Shown piece after piece: positions 13,979 through 21,845 of a stretch of DNA of 49,460 bases (position 1 is its first letter; every line of letters begins with the position of its first letter). Below the pieces are notes generated by a model. That model was not told where the DNA came from. It saw nothing but the letters and a program-made list of their open reading frames with translations, and made no database searches. The position numbers and the translations under genes are program-made. The DNA is from a virus. The stretch is taken from positions 1 through 49,460 of IMG/VR virus record IMGVR_UViG_3300022687_000028; one strand, written 5' to 3'.

Positions 13979-16062
13979 CCCGTCCTATCATCATCGACTG
14001 TTTTGCTGGCGGCGGCGGGGCTTCCACAGGCATCGAAATGGCGCTCGGGCGGTCGCCGGACTATGCGATCAACCATGATCCGGTCGCAGTCGCCATGCAT
14101 GCGGTCAACCATCCCGACTCGGTGCACCTCTGCCAGAATGTCTACCAGGTCGATCCGCTCGACCACTTTGCGCGGGCCCATATCGGGTTTGCCTGGTTCT
14201 CGCCGGACTGCAAGCATTTCTCGAAGGCCAAGGGCGGCGCGCCTGTGCAGCGGAACATCCGCGATCTGGCGTGGATCATTCCGGGCTGGATCGAGCGCAT
14301 CCAGAAGTCCGGCGGCCGCGTCGACGTGGTAGCGATCGAGAATGTCGAGGAATTCCAGACCTGGGGGCCGCTTTTGGTCACCGACAAGGGGCTGGTGCCG
14401 GATCCCGAGCGCAAGGGGGAGACCTTCCAGAAATGGTGCAGGAAGCTTCGGCAGCTGGGCGGCAAGATCGATATTCGGGAGCTTCGGGCGTGTGACTATG
14501 GCGCGCCGACGATCCGCAAGCGGGTGTTTATCCTTATCCGGTTCGATGGCCGTAAGATCGTCTGGCCGGAGCCGACTCATGGCAGCCCGGACAGCGAGGC
14601 AGTGATCAGCGGCAAGCTCAAACCGTGGCTCACGGCGGGCCGCGACGTGATCGACTGGTCGATCGTCTGTCCATCGATCTTCGACAGCAAGGCGGAGATC
14701 CTGCTCAAGCACAATCTGCGCGCGGTGCGGCCGCTCGCCGACAACACACAGGCCCGGGTGGCGCGCGGCATCAAGCGCTATGTGCTTGATGCCGCAAGGC
14801 CGTTCCTGGTGAACCTGACCCACGGGGCCAGGCTGGAAGATGCCAGTGAGCCCATGCGGACCGTGGCAGGGGCGAACCGTGGCGAAAAGGCGGTGGTAGC
14901 TCCGTCACTTGCCGCATACTACGGCCAGGGAAATGGCGGAGAGGATCGCAGCGCCGATCCATGCGACCCGCTTAAGACCGTGGTGACCGAGAATCGGCAT
15001 GCAGTTGTCGCGCCATCGCTCACCCGGTTCAACTCCGGCGCCACGGGTGCGGCGATGGATGAGCCGGTACCGACGGTGACCGCGAACAGCTTCCACAAGC
15101 GCCCCGGCGGTGCCGCGCCGCTCGGGGTTATTTCGCCGCACCTTATGACCATGCGCAACGCTGGCAAGCCGTTCCAGGGCGCGGATGAACCCGCGCACAC
15201 CGTGACTGCTGGCGGGGCGGGGCAGACATGCGTCGCGGCATCGTTGGCCCAGACGGGATATGGCGAGCGGCAAGAGGCGCGGAACGAAGCGACCGGGAAG
15301 ACGATCAAGGCGCAGGCACCAAGGGCGCTCGATCCCGACGCGCCGCTCGGCACGGTGGTTGCGGGTGGCGTCAAGCACGCCCCGGTCGCGGCGTTCATGG
15401 CGCAACACAACAACGACAGCCGACGCATTGGTGGTGTCAATCCAGGCCGGAGCGCGGATGAGCCGTCGTCGACTGTCACGGCTTCCGGCGCGCAGCAGGG
15501 CGTGGTTGCTGCACACATGCTTTCGATGAAGGGCAGCGGCAGGCGCGCGAGCGGAGCCGTCGAACCGGCGCGGGTGGCCTGCACCGGAGGAGGGCAATCG
15601 GGTCTCGTGGCTGGCGCGCTGACCAAATATTACGGCACTGGCGACGGACAGGAACCATCGGACCCTCTCCACACAGTGACAACAAAGGACCACTTCTGTC
15701 TTTCTCAGGCGGCCTTGTGCGCGCCGCCCTTCGGGCCGGAACATCATGCCCGTGCCCGCGAGGTGGCGGCGTTCCTGCGCGCGCACGGCTTCTGGGATGA
15801 GCGGGAATTCGTGACGCTGGAAATCGAGGGTGTGACGCTGGTGATGGTCGACATCGGCATGCGGATGCTCACGCCGCGCGAGCTGTTCAACGCGCAAGGC
15901 TTTCCGTCCGATTACGAGATCGACAGGGACGGCGAAGGCAACCTGTTTTCGAAATCCGACCAGGTGGGCCGCGCCGGCAACAGCGTATGCCCTCCGCTGG
16001 CCGAAGCCATCACACGGTCCAATGTGCCGCACCTTTTCCAGCTGCAGGAGGCGGCGGAATGA
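13975..16062 (+). CDS. Cytosine-C5 DNA methyltransferase with repeat-built TRD
   Basis: The 695-residue enzyme has the C5-methyltransferase signature: FAGGGGAS (motif I, 10-17), SPDCKHFS with catalytic C79 (motif IV variant), ENV (122-124), TIRKRVF (motif VIII, 179-185), AQGFP (640-644) and GRAGNSVCPPLAEAI (motif X). Between motifs VIII and IX, where the target-recognition domain sits, about eight copies of a loose unit occur at residues 292-581: (E/D)P-x2-TV(T/V)A followed by a (V/L)VA..(L/M) strand. The enzyme is therefore much longer than a single-domain C5 methyltransferase. It probably protects phage DNA from restriction. Confidence 0.95.
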   Translation: MTRPIIIDCFAGGGGASTGIEMALGRSPDYAINHDPVAVAMHAVNHPDSVHLCQNVYQVDPLDHFARAHIGFAWFSPDCKHFSKAKGGAPVQRNIRDLAWIIPGWIERIQKSGGRVDVVAIENVEEFQTWGPLLVTDKGLVPDPERKGETFQKWCRKLRQLGGKIDIRELRACDYGAPTIRKRVFILIRFDGRKIVWPEPTHGSPDSEAVISGKLKPWLTAGRDVIDWSIVCPSIFDSKAEILLKHNLRAVRPLADNTQARVARGIKRYVLDAARPFLVNLTHGARLEDASEPMRTVAGANRGEKAVVAPSLAAYYGQGNGGEDRSADPCDPLKTVVTENRHAVVAPSLTRFNSGATGAAMDEPVPTVTANSFHKRPGGAAPLGVISPHLMTMRNAGKPFQGADEPAHTVTAGGAGQTCVAASLAQTGYGERQEARNEATGKTIKAQAPRALDPDAPLGTVVAGGVKHAPVAAFMAQHNNDSRRIGGVNPGRSADEPSSTVTASGAQQGVVAAHMLSMKGSGRRASGAVEPARVACTGGGQSGLVAGALTKYYGTGDGQEPSDPLHTVTTKDHFCLSQAALCAPPFGPEHHARAREVAAFLRAHGFWDEREFVTLEIEGVTLVMVDIGMRMLTPRELFNAQGFPSDYEIDRDGEGNLFSKSDQVGRAGNSVCPPLAEAITRSNVPHLFQLQEAAE

Positions 16063-17330
16063 GCGAGATTCTCGAGCTTTTCGTCGCCCGTGCCCGCGAG
16101 GTGTCCATTGCGGAGGCAGCGCCCCGCCTTGGGATCGCGCTCAAGGGCCGGGCAGCGGAGCAGGCTATGCCGTGCCCGCGCTGCGGCGGCAAGGATCGCT
16201 TTGCGCTCAACACGGCCAAGAACAAGTGGAACTGCCGGGGCGGCGCCATCGGTGGCAACGATGCGATCGGCATGGCCGCGCATCTGCATGGACTTGAAGT
16301 GAGCCGCCGCGGCGAGTTTCTCGAAGCCTGCGGCGCGGTGTTGGGCGAGGCGGTGCCCGACGGGGCCGAACGGCTGACCGATGAACGACGCGCCGAGATC
16401 GAGGCCGAAGCGCAGAAGCTCAAGGCACGGGCCGAGACCGAGGCAGCGGAGCGCCAGAAGCAGGCCGGCGATTTCCGCGAGAAAGAACTGGCGAAATGCC
16501 GGGGCATCTATGAGGCGGCCGATGCGTCATCGCGTAAAGCGGCGTTTCACTATCTTCGCCTCCGCTCGGGCCTGTCGATCGAGGCCGGGGCCCATTGCTG
16601 CAAGGCGATAAGGTTCGAGCCGAAGCTCACTTACTGGCACGGAAAAGACGAGCGCGGCTTTGCCCGCGACATCTGGTACGGCCCGGCCATGGTGCTGCCC
16701 TTTGTGGATGGTGCGGGCCGCCTGATGGGCATCCACCAGACCTGGATCGATCTGCGCGAAGGCCCGAAATTCCGGCCGAATCTGGTCTGCCCCGGTACTG
16801 GCGAGTCCTTGCCGAGCAAGAAGATGCGCGGCTCGAAGAAGGGCGGGCTGCTGCCGATTGCGTGCGAGATGAGCGCCCCGCGCTGGGTGGTGGGCGAGGG
16901 GATCGAGAATGTTGCCGCCTGGTTCGCGGCCGAACTGGACGATGACAAAGAGACGGCGCTTTCGACCTTCTACGCCGCCGCCGGCGACATCGGCAACCTG
17001 GCGGGTGCCGCCGCGCGCACCGGGCGTTTTGCCCATCCGACCGCCACGAAGCTCGATGCGAAAGGCGTGTCGCGGCCGGTGATGATGCCAAGTCCGGATC
17101 CGGACCCGGAGCGGCTGGATGAGGGGTTCCCGCTTGGACCCCATGTGCGTGAGCTGCTGTTTCTCGGTGACGGTGATTCCGAACCGGTCTGGACCGCTGC
17201 CCACATGGCCCGTGCCGAGGCTCGCGCTCGCCTGATCGCGCCAGGTGTCGAGGTTGGCACCGTCTGGCCGCCGCGAGGGCATGACTGGGCCGAGATCATC
17301 GTCACAGCGCAGCGGGGTGAGGCGGCATGA
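16059..17330 (+). CDS. Phage primase with zinc ribbon and Toprim-like domain
   Basis: The 423-residue protein starts MSEILELFVARAREVSIAEAA at an ATGA overlap. A zinc-ribbon CPRCGGKDRFA (C39, C42) and WNCRGG (C59) resemble DnaG/P4 primase zinc fingers. After a charged coiled coil (about 125-165), a Toprim-type domain follows with VLPFVDGAGRLMGIHQTW, VVGEGIENVAAW and FLGDGDSEP. It should make RNA primers for phage replication with the helicase encoded next. It overlaps the helicase gene by four bases. Confidence 0.88.
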   Translation: MSEILELFVARAREVSIAEAAPRLGIALKGRAAEQAMPCPRCGGKDRFALNTAKNKWNCRGGAIGGNDAIGMAAHLHGLEVSRRGEFLEACGAVLGEAVPDGAERLTDERRAEIEAEAQKLKARAETEAAERQKQAGDFREKELAKCRGIYEAADASSRKAAFHYLRLRSGLSIEAGAHCCKAIRFEPKLTYWHGKDERGFARDIWYGPAMVLPFVDGAGRLMGIHQTWIDLREGPKFRPNLVCPGTGESLPSKKMRGSKKGGLLPIACEMSAPRWVVGEGIENVAAWFAAELDDDKETALSTFYAAAGDIGNLAGAAARTGRFAHPTATKLDAKGVSRPVMMPSPDPDPERLDEGFPLGPHVRELLFLGDGDSEPVWTAAHMARAEARARLIAPGVEVGTVWPPRGHDWAEIIVTAQRGEAA

Positions 17331-19162
17331 ACAATCATCTGAAACTCCCCGCGGCCGTCCAGGCGCAGCTTGATGCGATGGGGCATAAGCCCGGCGGAGG
17401 CGAGCCGGCGCAGGAAAACCCGGACCCCACATCAGGTCCAGCTGCTCCCCGGCCCGTGAGTTCTCCCTCGCAGCCCGATCCGGATACACCGGAACTGACG
17501 GCCGAAGAGAAGCTCGCCGAATGCGCCTGCGAGCCTGAGACCGACATCGGCAACGGAAGGCGGCTCCTGATCCGCTATGGCAACCGCATCCTCCATGTGG
17601 CGCGTGTTGGCTGGCATGGCTTTGACGGCAAGCACTGGAAGGAAGATGAGGACGGCTCGGTGGTGCGACCGCTGGCGCAGAAGGTTGCCGAGTTCATCGA
17701 TGACGAGGCCATGGCCATGTCGGCGACCGAGGAAGAGGCGACGCTGATCGAGGCGGGCCAGGCCGCGCGCAAGGAGCGGATCAAGATGGGCCGCCCGGCC
17801 AAGGACTGGTCGGCAGAAAAGTCGCAGCGCTGGCTGGAGCTTGAACAGACCGAAGAGGCGGGCGATGACGCGCTCAAGACCGTCAAGGGCCGCCGCTCGG
17901 CGCGGCACCGGTTTGCCAAATCCTCCGCCGGCACCTCGAAGATCAACAACCAGCTGACCGAGGCGGCGCCGCATGTGGCGCGTATGGTCAACGATATGAA
18001 CACCGATCTCTATGCCTTCAACTGCCTCAATGGCACCTTGCGTTTTGTGCGGGTGGAAGATGAAGAGAGCGATCCGGCCGATCCGCGCTATCGCTGGGAA
18101 GCGCGGATCGATCCGCACCGGGCGAGCGACTACATCTCCAAGCTCGGCCAGGTGGCCTATGTGCCAGATGCGCTGGCGCCGGAGTTTCACAAGTTTTTCC
18201 AGACCGTGCAGCCTGACCCCGCGGTGCGGCTCTTCCTGCAGCGGTTTTTTGGCTACAGCCTGCTGGGTCTGACCAAGGAGCAGTGCCTGCTGTTCTTCTA
18301 TGGCGCGGGCCGCAACGGCAAGTCGACCTTCATCGATCTGATAGCGGATGTGATGGGCAATTATGCCGTCACGCTGTCGGTTGACAGTTTCGCGGGCGAA
18401 GGACGGCGCTCTGGCGCCGAGGCCACCCCTGACCTTGCCCGGTTGCCCGGCGCGCGGATGGTGGCGGCCAGCGAGCCCGAGAGCGGCGTGCATCTGAAGG
18501 AATCGCTGATCAAGACCCTGACAGGTGGCGAGCGCATTCCGGTGCGGCGGCTGCAGCAGGAATTCATCGAGGTCATCCCGCAGTTCAAGATCGTCATGGT
18601 TGGCAACCACAAGCCGGTGATCCGCGACACGTCTGACGGTATCTGGCGACGGGTGCTGTTGGTGCCCTGGGAGATCCAGATCGAGCAGGGCAAGATCGAT
18701 CGGCTGTTGCCGGAAAAACTACGGGCCGAGCGCGAGGGCGTGTTTGCCTGGCTGGTTCGCGGTGCGCTGGATTATCTCGAACTGGGCCTTGCCGTGCCGG
18801 AACGGGTGAGTGCGGCAACCAGTGAATATCGGGAAGACAGCGACCCGATAGGGGCGTTCATCCGCGCCGGCTGCATTGTCACCGGGCAGGAGCATGATTC
18901 CGCGACGCCTGATGACATCTGCATCGGTTATGCCAACTGGGCGGCGCGTGAGGGCCAGCCGGAATTCAAGAAATCGACCCTGATGCGGCGCTTTCCCGAC
19001 TATGCCCGAAAGCAGTGGGAAGGGCCTGACGGCCTGATGCGGGCCTTCCGCAAGCACAAATCCTCGACCACGCGCTATGTCGGCATCACGGTGCGGGAGG
19101 AATATCTGAGGCCACGCGGTTCGGACAGCCCGCCCGGAGGGGATGGTTATGGCGACCAGTAA
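17327..19162 (+). CDS. P4/D5-type superfamily 3 replicative helicase
   Basis: The 611-residue protein has a Pro-rich N-terminus, a D5_N-like region, and an SF3 helicase domain with Walker A GAGRNGKST (326-334), an acidic Walker B-like stretch (MVAASEPESGV) and the sensor-type VGNHKPVIRDTSDGIWRRVLLVPW block. This family, often called phage/plasmid primase P4 C-terminal, unwinds DNA at the origin. With the primase upstream it forms the phage initiation module, and a repeat-rich region follows directly. Confidence 0.95.
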   Translation: MNNHLKLPAAVQAQLDAMGHKPGGGEPAQENPDPTSGPAAPRPVSSPSQPDPDTPELTAEEKLAECACEPETDIGNGRRLLIRYGNRILHVARVGWHGFDGKHWKEDEDGSVVRPLAQKVAEFIDDEAMAMSATEEEATLIEAGQAARKERIKMGRPAKDWSAEKSQRWLELEQTEEAGDDALKTVKGRRSARHRFAKSSAGTSKINNQLTEAAPHVARMVNDMNTDLYAFNCLNGTLRFVRVEDEESDPADPRYRWEARIDPHRASDYISKLGQVAYVPDALAPEFHKFFQTVQPDPAVRLFLQRFFGYSLLGLTKEQCLLFFYGAGRNGKSTFIDLIADVMGNYAVTLSVDSFAGEGRRSGAEATPDLARLPGARMVAASEPESGVHLKESLIKTLTGGERIPVRRLQQEFIEVIPQFKIVMVGNHKPVIRDTSDGIWRRVLLVPWEIQIEQGKIDRLLPEKLRAEREGVFAWLVRGALDYLELGLAVPERVSAATSEYREDSDPIGAFIRAGCIVTGQEHDSATPDDICIGYANWAAREGQPEFKKSTLMRRFPDYARKQWEGPDGLMRAFRKHKSSTTRYVGITVREEYLRPRGSDSPPGGDGYGDQ

Positions 19163-19284
19163 GCCCGCCAACCCGCACCCTTCGAAGGTGGGTCGGTCCA
19201 TTTCTCGCCGCCAATCCCTCATTCCCCGGGAAGCTGGCGGGCAGCGAGGGAGGGTAGCGGAGATTTTTCCGGCTTGCCTCCCGC

Positions 19285-19382
19285 TCAAAGGGTCAGGGAT
19301 ATCAATGTTTTATGCGGCTAGGGAGGATAGGGAGGGTAATTGCGGCGCGCGCGTATGCGCGTGTCTGTTCAAAGGGTCAGGG
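19285..19382 (+). repeat. 14-base direct repeat pair
   Basis: TCAAAGGGTCAGGG occurs identically at 19285-19298 and 19369-19382, spaced 84 bases. It flanks the left arm of the inverted repeat. Confidence 0.85.
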
Positions 19383-19447
19383 TGACCGGATCAATCACGT
19401 CAAAGCCTTGTATGCGTACGCAGTCCTTATCCTCCCTATCCTCCCTA
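19319..19447. repeat. 17-base perfect inverted repeat
   Basis: TAGGGAGGATAGGGAGG (19319-19335) is matched by its exact reverse complement at 19431-19447. The arms are about 95 bases apart and enclose an alternating GCGC-rich stretch and the palindrome at 19413-19422. Confidence 0.9.
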
Positions 19448-19515
19448 CCTACCCTGCGTCTTTTTCAACAATCAACAATAACAACAGGATAGCCGAAGGC
19501 TACAGGAAGGGATCA

Positions 19516-19578
19516 GGGAGGCAAGCTTCCGAAAATGGGAAGCAAGGGCCGGAATTTGGGAAGCAAGCACTCGAAACA
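19516..19578 (+). repeat. Three 21-bp iteron-like repeats
   Basis: GGGAGGCAAG at 19516, then GGGAAGCAAG at 19537 and 19558, each exactly 21 bases apart (two helical turns), with GAA conserved near the end of each unit. If translated with the open frame they give a loose heptapeptide repeat, so a coding origin cannot be fully excluded. Confidence 0.7.
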
Positions 19579-19590
19579 GGACAAAATGCC

Positions 19591-20385
19591 ATGAAACAGA
19601 TTGCCATCATCCAGCTGCTCGAATGGGCCTATAGGCATGAGCTGCCAAAGGCGGAGCGGCCCGGCGGCGGGCTCGGCGCTTCCACGTCTTCCTCATGGGG
19701 CATGGTCTATGAGCTCGGCATTCTCGGCACGGTCATCGATGCGTCGATCAACGGCTATGGCGTCGTGCCGGCTTACATGGATGAGGGCGAGCCGCACCCG
19801 GATGCGCTTCTGGTCGGTGAAGCGGTGGCGGGCCTCGCCGATGCGCGGATCTCGATCGGCGAGGACTGGTCGCCGTTTCCTGAGTGGTCCGATGCCGATG
19901 GGCTCGTGGCCGCATGTGTCGCGCGGGTGTGTCCGCGGTTGGCCGCCATGAGCGGACAGGAAATCCAGGCGATGCTGATCGCCCGCGCGGTGCTGGGCCG
20001 CAAACCGGACTGGCGCGGTGAGGAGCCGGGACGGGCGATGGTGATGCGGGGAGGCAAGCCGGCATGGTTCATGAAGGAAATCGGGAAAGACGCCTATGGC
20101 AACTCGGTCGAGCGCGAGGTGGATGGCTTCAATCCCCGCAGCAGGCGTCCTCGCCCAGGCGCTTATCGCAAGTATCGCCTGACCGAAGATGTTGCCGGTC
20201 TGGCGATTGACCGGTTTCGCCGCACCGTCTGGGCTCTGGCCGTGCGCCATGTGGCGCAAGAGGTGGCGGGACGGCTTTCAAGTCATCAATTGACCGCAGA
20301 GGTCCCCACGATCGCGCCATGGACAGCTACAGCAGGTCTGGTCCCTCGGGCAGACCCCCCTCACGCCGTGTCGCTTTTTTCTTGA
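19591..20385 (+). CDS. Conserved hypothetical early protein (264 aa)
   Basis: Family not recognised. Starts MKQIAIIQLLEWAYRHELPK, with CAGGA nine bases upstream. The middle reads as a soluble mixed fold with a helix-rich ALLVGEAVAGLADARISIGEDW and a late EIQAMLIARAVLGRKPDWRG. It is the last gene before the terminator at 20437 and so ends the early rightward transcript. Late-gene control, as with antiterminators in this position in other phages, is a guess. Confidence 0.75.
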   Translation: MKQIAIIQLLEWAYRHELPKAERPGGGLGASTSSSWGMVYELGILGTVIDASINGYGVVPAYMDEGEPHPDALLVGEAVAGLADARISIGEDWSPFPEWSDADGLVAACVARVCPRLAAMSGQEIQAMLIARAVLGRKPDWRGEEPGRAMVMRGGKPAWFMKEIGKDAYGNSVEREVDGFNPRSRRPRPGAYRKYRLTEDVAGLAIDRFRRTVWALAVRHVAQEVAGRLSSHQLTAEVPTIAPWTATAGLVPRADPPHAVSLFS

Positions 20386-20436
20386 CCTGCGACCAAAAGT
20401 TGACAATGGTCATCTCACCCTGAAAAGGAAAAGTTC

Positions 20437-20473
20437 AACCCGCCTCGGCCCACACGCCGCTGGCGGGTTTTTT
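20437..20473 (+). terminator. Rho-independent terminator, end of early region
   Basis: AACCCGCC (20437-20444) pairs with GGCGGGTT (20462-20469), followed by a run of six T (20468-20473). It separates the early operon from the late genes. Confidence 0.8.
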
Positions 20474-20489
20474 ATTAGCCGAGGTGTCA

Positions 20490-21071
20490 ATGTCGCTCCA
20501 GATCAGATGGCAGGATGTCGAAAGCCTCAACCGGTTCGACAATGCGCTCAATGCGCTCGGTTCGAAGAAGATGGGCCAGGCCGCAAACCGGGCCGTCAAC
20601 CGCGCGGGTGATATGGCGCGGACACAGGTTCGCCAGAAGCTCACGCGGCAGACCGGGCTGAAACGTCCGACCATCGTCAAGGCGGTGAAGGTTTCGCGGT
20701 CGAGCCCGCAAACGCTGGTCTACCGGATGAGCGCGCATGGCGGCGATGTCTCGCTGAAGTATTTCGGCGCTCGGGAAACGAAGGCAGGCGTGAGTGCAGC
20801 GCCATTCGGCAAGCGCAAGGTCTTCGCTTCGACGTTCATGCGTGCAGGCTGGTGGCCCACCCGGGTGGTGAAGCCGAGCTGGAACGGTCAGGTGTTTGCC
20901 CGGGCTGGCGCTGCCAGGTTTCCGATCGAGAAACAGAAGTCAGGCGTCGTCATCCCCAACGAGATGGTGCAAGGCGAGACCCGCGATGCATTCCGCTCAA
21001 CGGTCGCCCGCGTGCTGCCCCAGCGTCTCGACCACGAGATCAACCGCCTGACCAAGGGCGTCGTCAGCTGA
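20490..21071 (+). CDS. Phage minor tail protein, GpZ-like
   Basis: The 193-residue protein resembles prophage minor tail protein Z (GPZ family): an N-terminal helix LNRFDNALNALGSKKMGQAANRAVNRAG, a TGLKRPTIVKAV segment and a basic fold ending IEKQKSGVVIPNEMVQGETRDAF. The ATG at 20490 is preferred over the GTG at 20484. Its place before the terminase genes is unusual, since lambda Z lies in the tail genes. It is the first late gene after the terminator. Confidence 0.75.
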   Translation: MSLQIRWQDVESLNRFDNALNALGSKKMGQAANRAVNRAGDMARTQVRQKLTRQTGLKRPTIVKAVKVSRSSPQTLVYRMSAHGGDVSLKYFGARETKAGVSAAPFGKRKVFASTFMRAGWWPTRVVKPSWNGQVFARAGAARFPIEKQKSGVVIPNEMVQGETRDAFRSTVARVLPQRLDHEINRLTKGVVS

Positions 21072-21182
21072 TCAACCCGGCCCGGCGCCCCACCCCCCGG
21101 GGTTAGGGACCGTTTCACCCCTCCCATCCCGCGCGGGCGGGAAAGCTCCCGGAAAACGGCCAGTCAGGCTGTCCGCAAAGTT

Positions 21183-21222
21183 GGGTTGTCAGGGTTGTCA
21201 GGCGAGTGGGGCGGGTTGTCAG
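21183..21222 (+). repeat. Three GGGTTGTCAG repeats before terminase
   Basis: The 10-mer GGGTTGTCAG occurs at 21183, 21192 (sharing one G) and 21213, within the 180-base gap just upstream of the small terminase. It could be the packaging-recognition (cos/pac) site. A GC-rich hairpin-prone stretch (21090-21115) precedes it. Confidence 0.65.
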
Positions 21223-21251
21223 ATTGAACAAGGAAACTGGTGAAAGGCGTC

Positions 21252-21845
21252 ATGGATCAGATCATGGTTGCGCCTGCCCATGTTGCCGCGCGTGACGGCG
21301 TAACCAAGCAGGCGGTCACCAAACTGGTGCGCGACCTGGCCGAGAAGTCGGGCTTGCCAGTTGAACGCGACGGGCGCGGGCGGATCGTCCGGTTCAGCCT
21401 GGCGCATTTCGATCATCTGCGTGAGCGGTTCGCATCGTCGGAGAAAGTCTCCGCGGCGCGTGCGTCGTCGCCATCCTCCGCCGGTTCAAAGCCGCAAGGC
21501 GGCCCGGCCGAGAACTCGCGCGACGAGGCATTGCGCCAGGAGGCCTGGCTGAAGGTCGGGCGGGAGCGGCTACGCCAGCAGGAAGTTGCGGGCAACCTGG
21601 TGCGCGCCGACATGCTGGCGGAAGCGCTCGTCCGGGCCGGTCGCGAGATTCAGACCACGGTCGCAAGGCTGCCGAACTCGGCTGACGATCTTGCGCTCGC
21701 GGTCTCGAAGGAAGGCGCGCACGGGTTGAGGGTTGCGCTGCGGGAGAAGGCGTTCGAAGTGAACACGAAGATCGCCGAGCTCCTGGCCAATCTCGCGGTC
21801 CAGGCGCGAGAGCATGATCCGGCAATTGAGGAGACCGAGGCGTGA
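21252..21845 (+). CDS. Terminase small subunit
   Basis: The 197-residue protein starts with a winged-helix/HTH-like segment (VAPAHVAARDGVTKQAVTKLVRDLAEKSG...GRGRIVRFSLAHFDHL), followed by a long charged helical region, as in Nu1-like small terminases. It recognises the packaging site and loads the large subunit. The ATG at 21252 with AAAGG is chosen; a GTG at 21240 is the alternative. It overlaps the large subunit gene by four bases and sits beside the repeat cluster. Confidence 0.88.
   Translation: MDQIMVAPAHVAARDGVTKQAVTKLVRDLAEKSGLPVERDGRGRIVRFSLAHFDHLRERFASSEKVSAARASSPSSAGSKPQGGPAENSRDEALRQEAWLKVGRERLRQQEVAGNLVRADMLAEALVRAGREIQTTVARLPNSADDLALAVSKEGAHGLRVALREKAFEVNTKIAELLANLAVQAREHDPAIEETEA

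Larger units (their letters stand above)
19163..19590. other. Repeat-rich non-coding region, candidate replication origin
   Basis: A 428-base stretch with no convincing gene. It holds a 14-base direct repeat (19285, 19369), a 17-base perfect inverted repeat (19319/19431), a TGCGTACGCA palindrome (19413-19422) and three 21-bp-spaced iteron-like repeats (19516-19578). It lies directly after the helicase gene. The frame from 19312 stays open but has no supported start before 19591. Confidence 0.55.

Noticed and set aside
19294-19340. G-quadruplex in the GGGAGG-rich stretch
   Set aside because: Only three clear G3 runs are close together, short of the four needed.
20399-20428. TTGACA at 20400-20405 as a late promoter
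   Set aside because: No acceptable -10 at 16-19 bases; not called.
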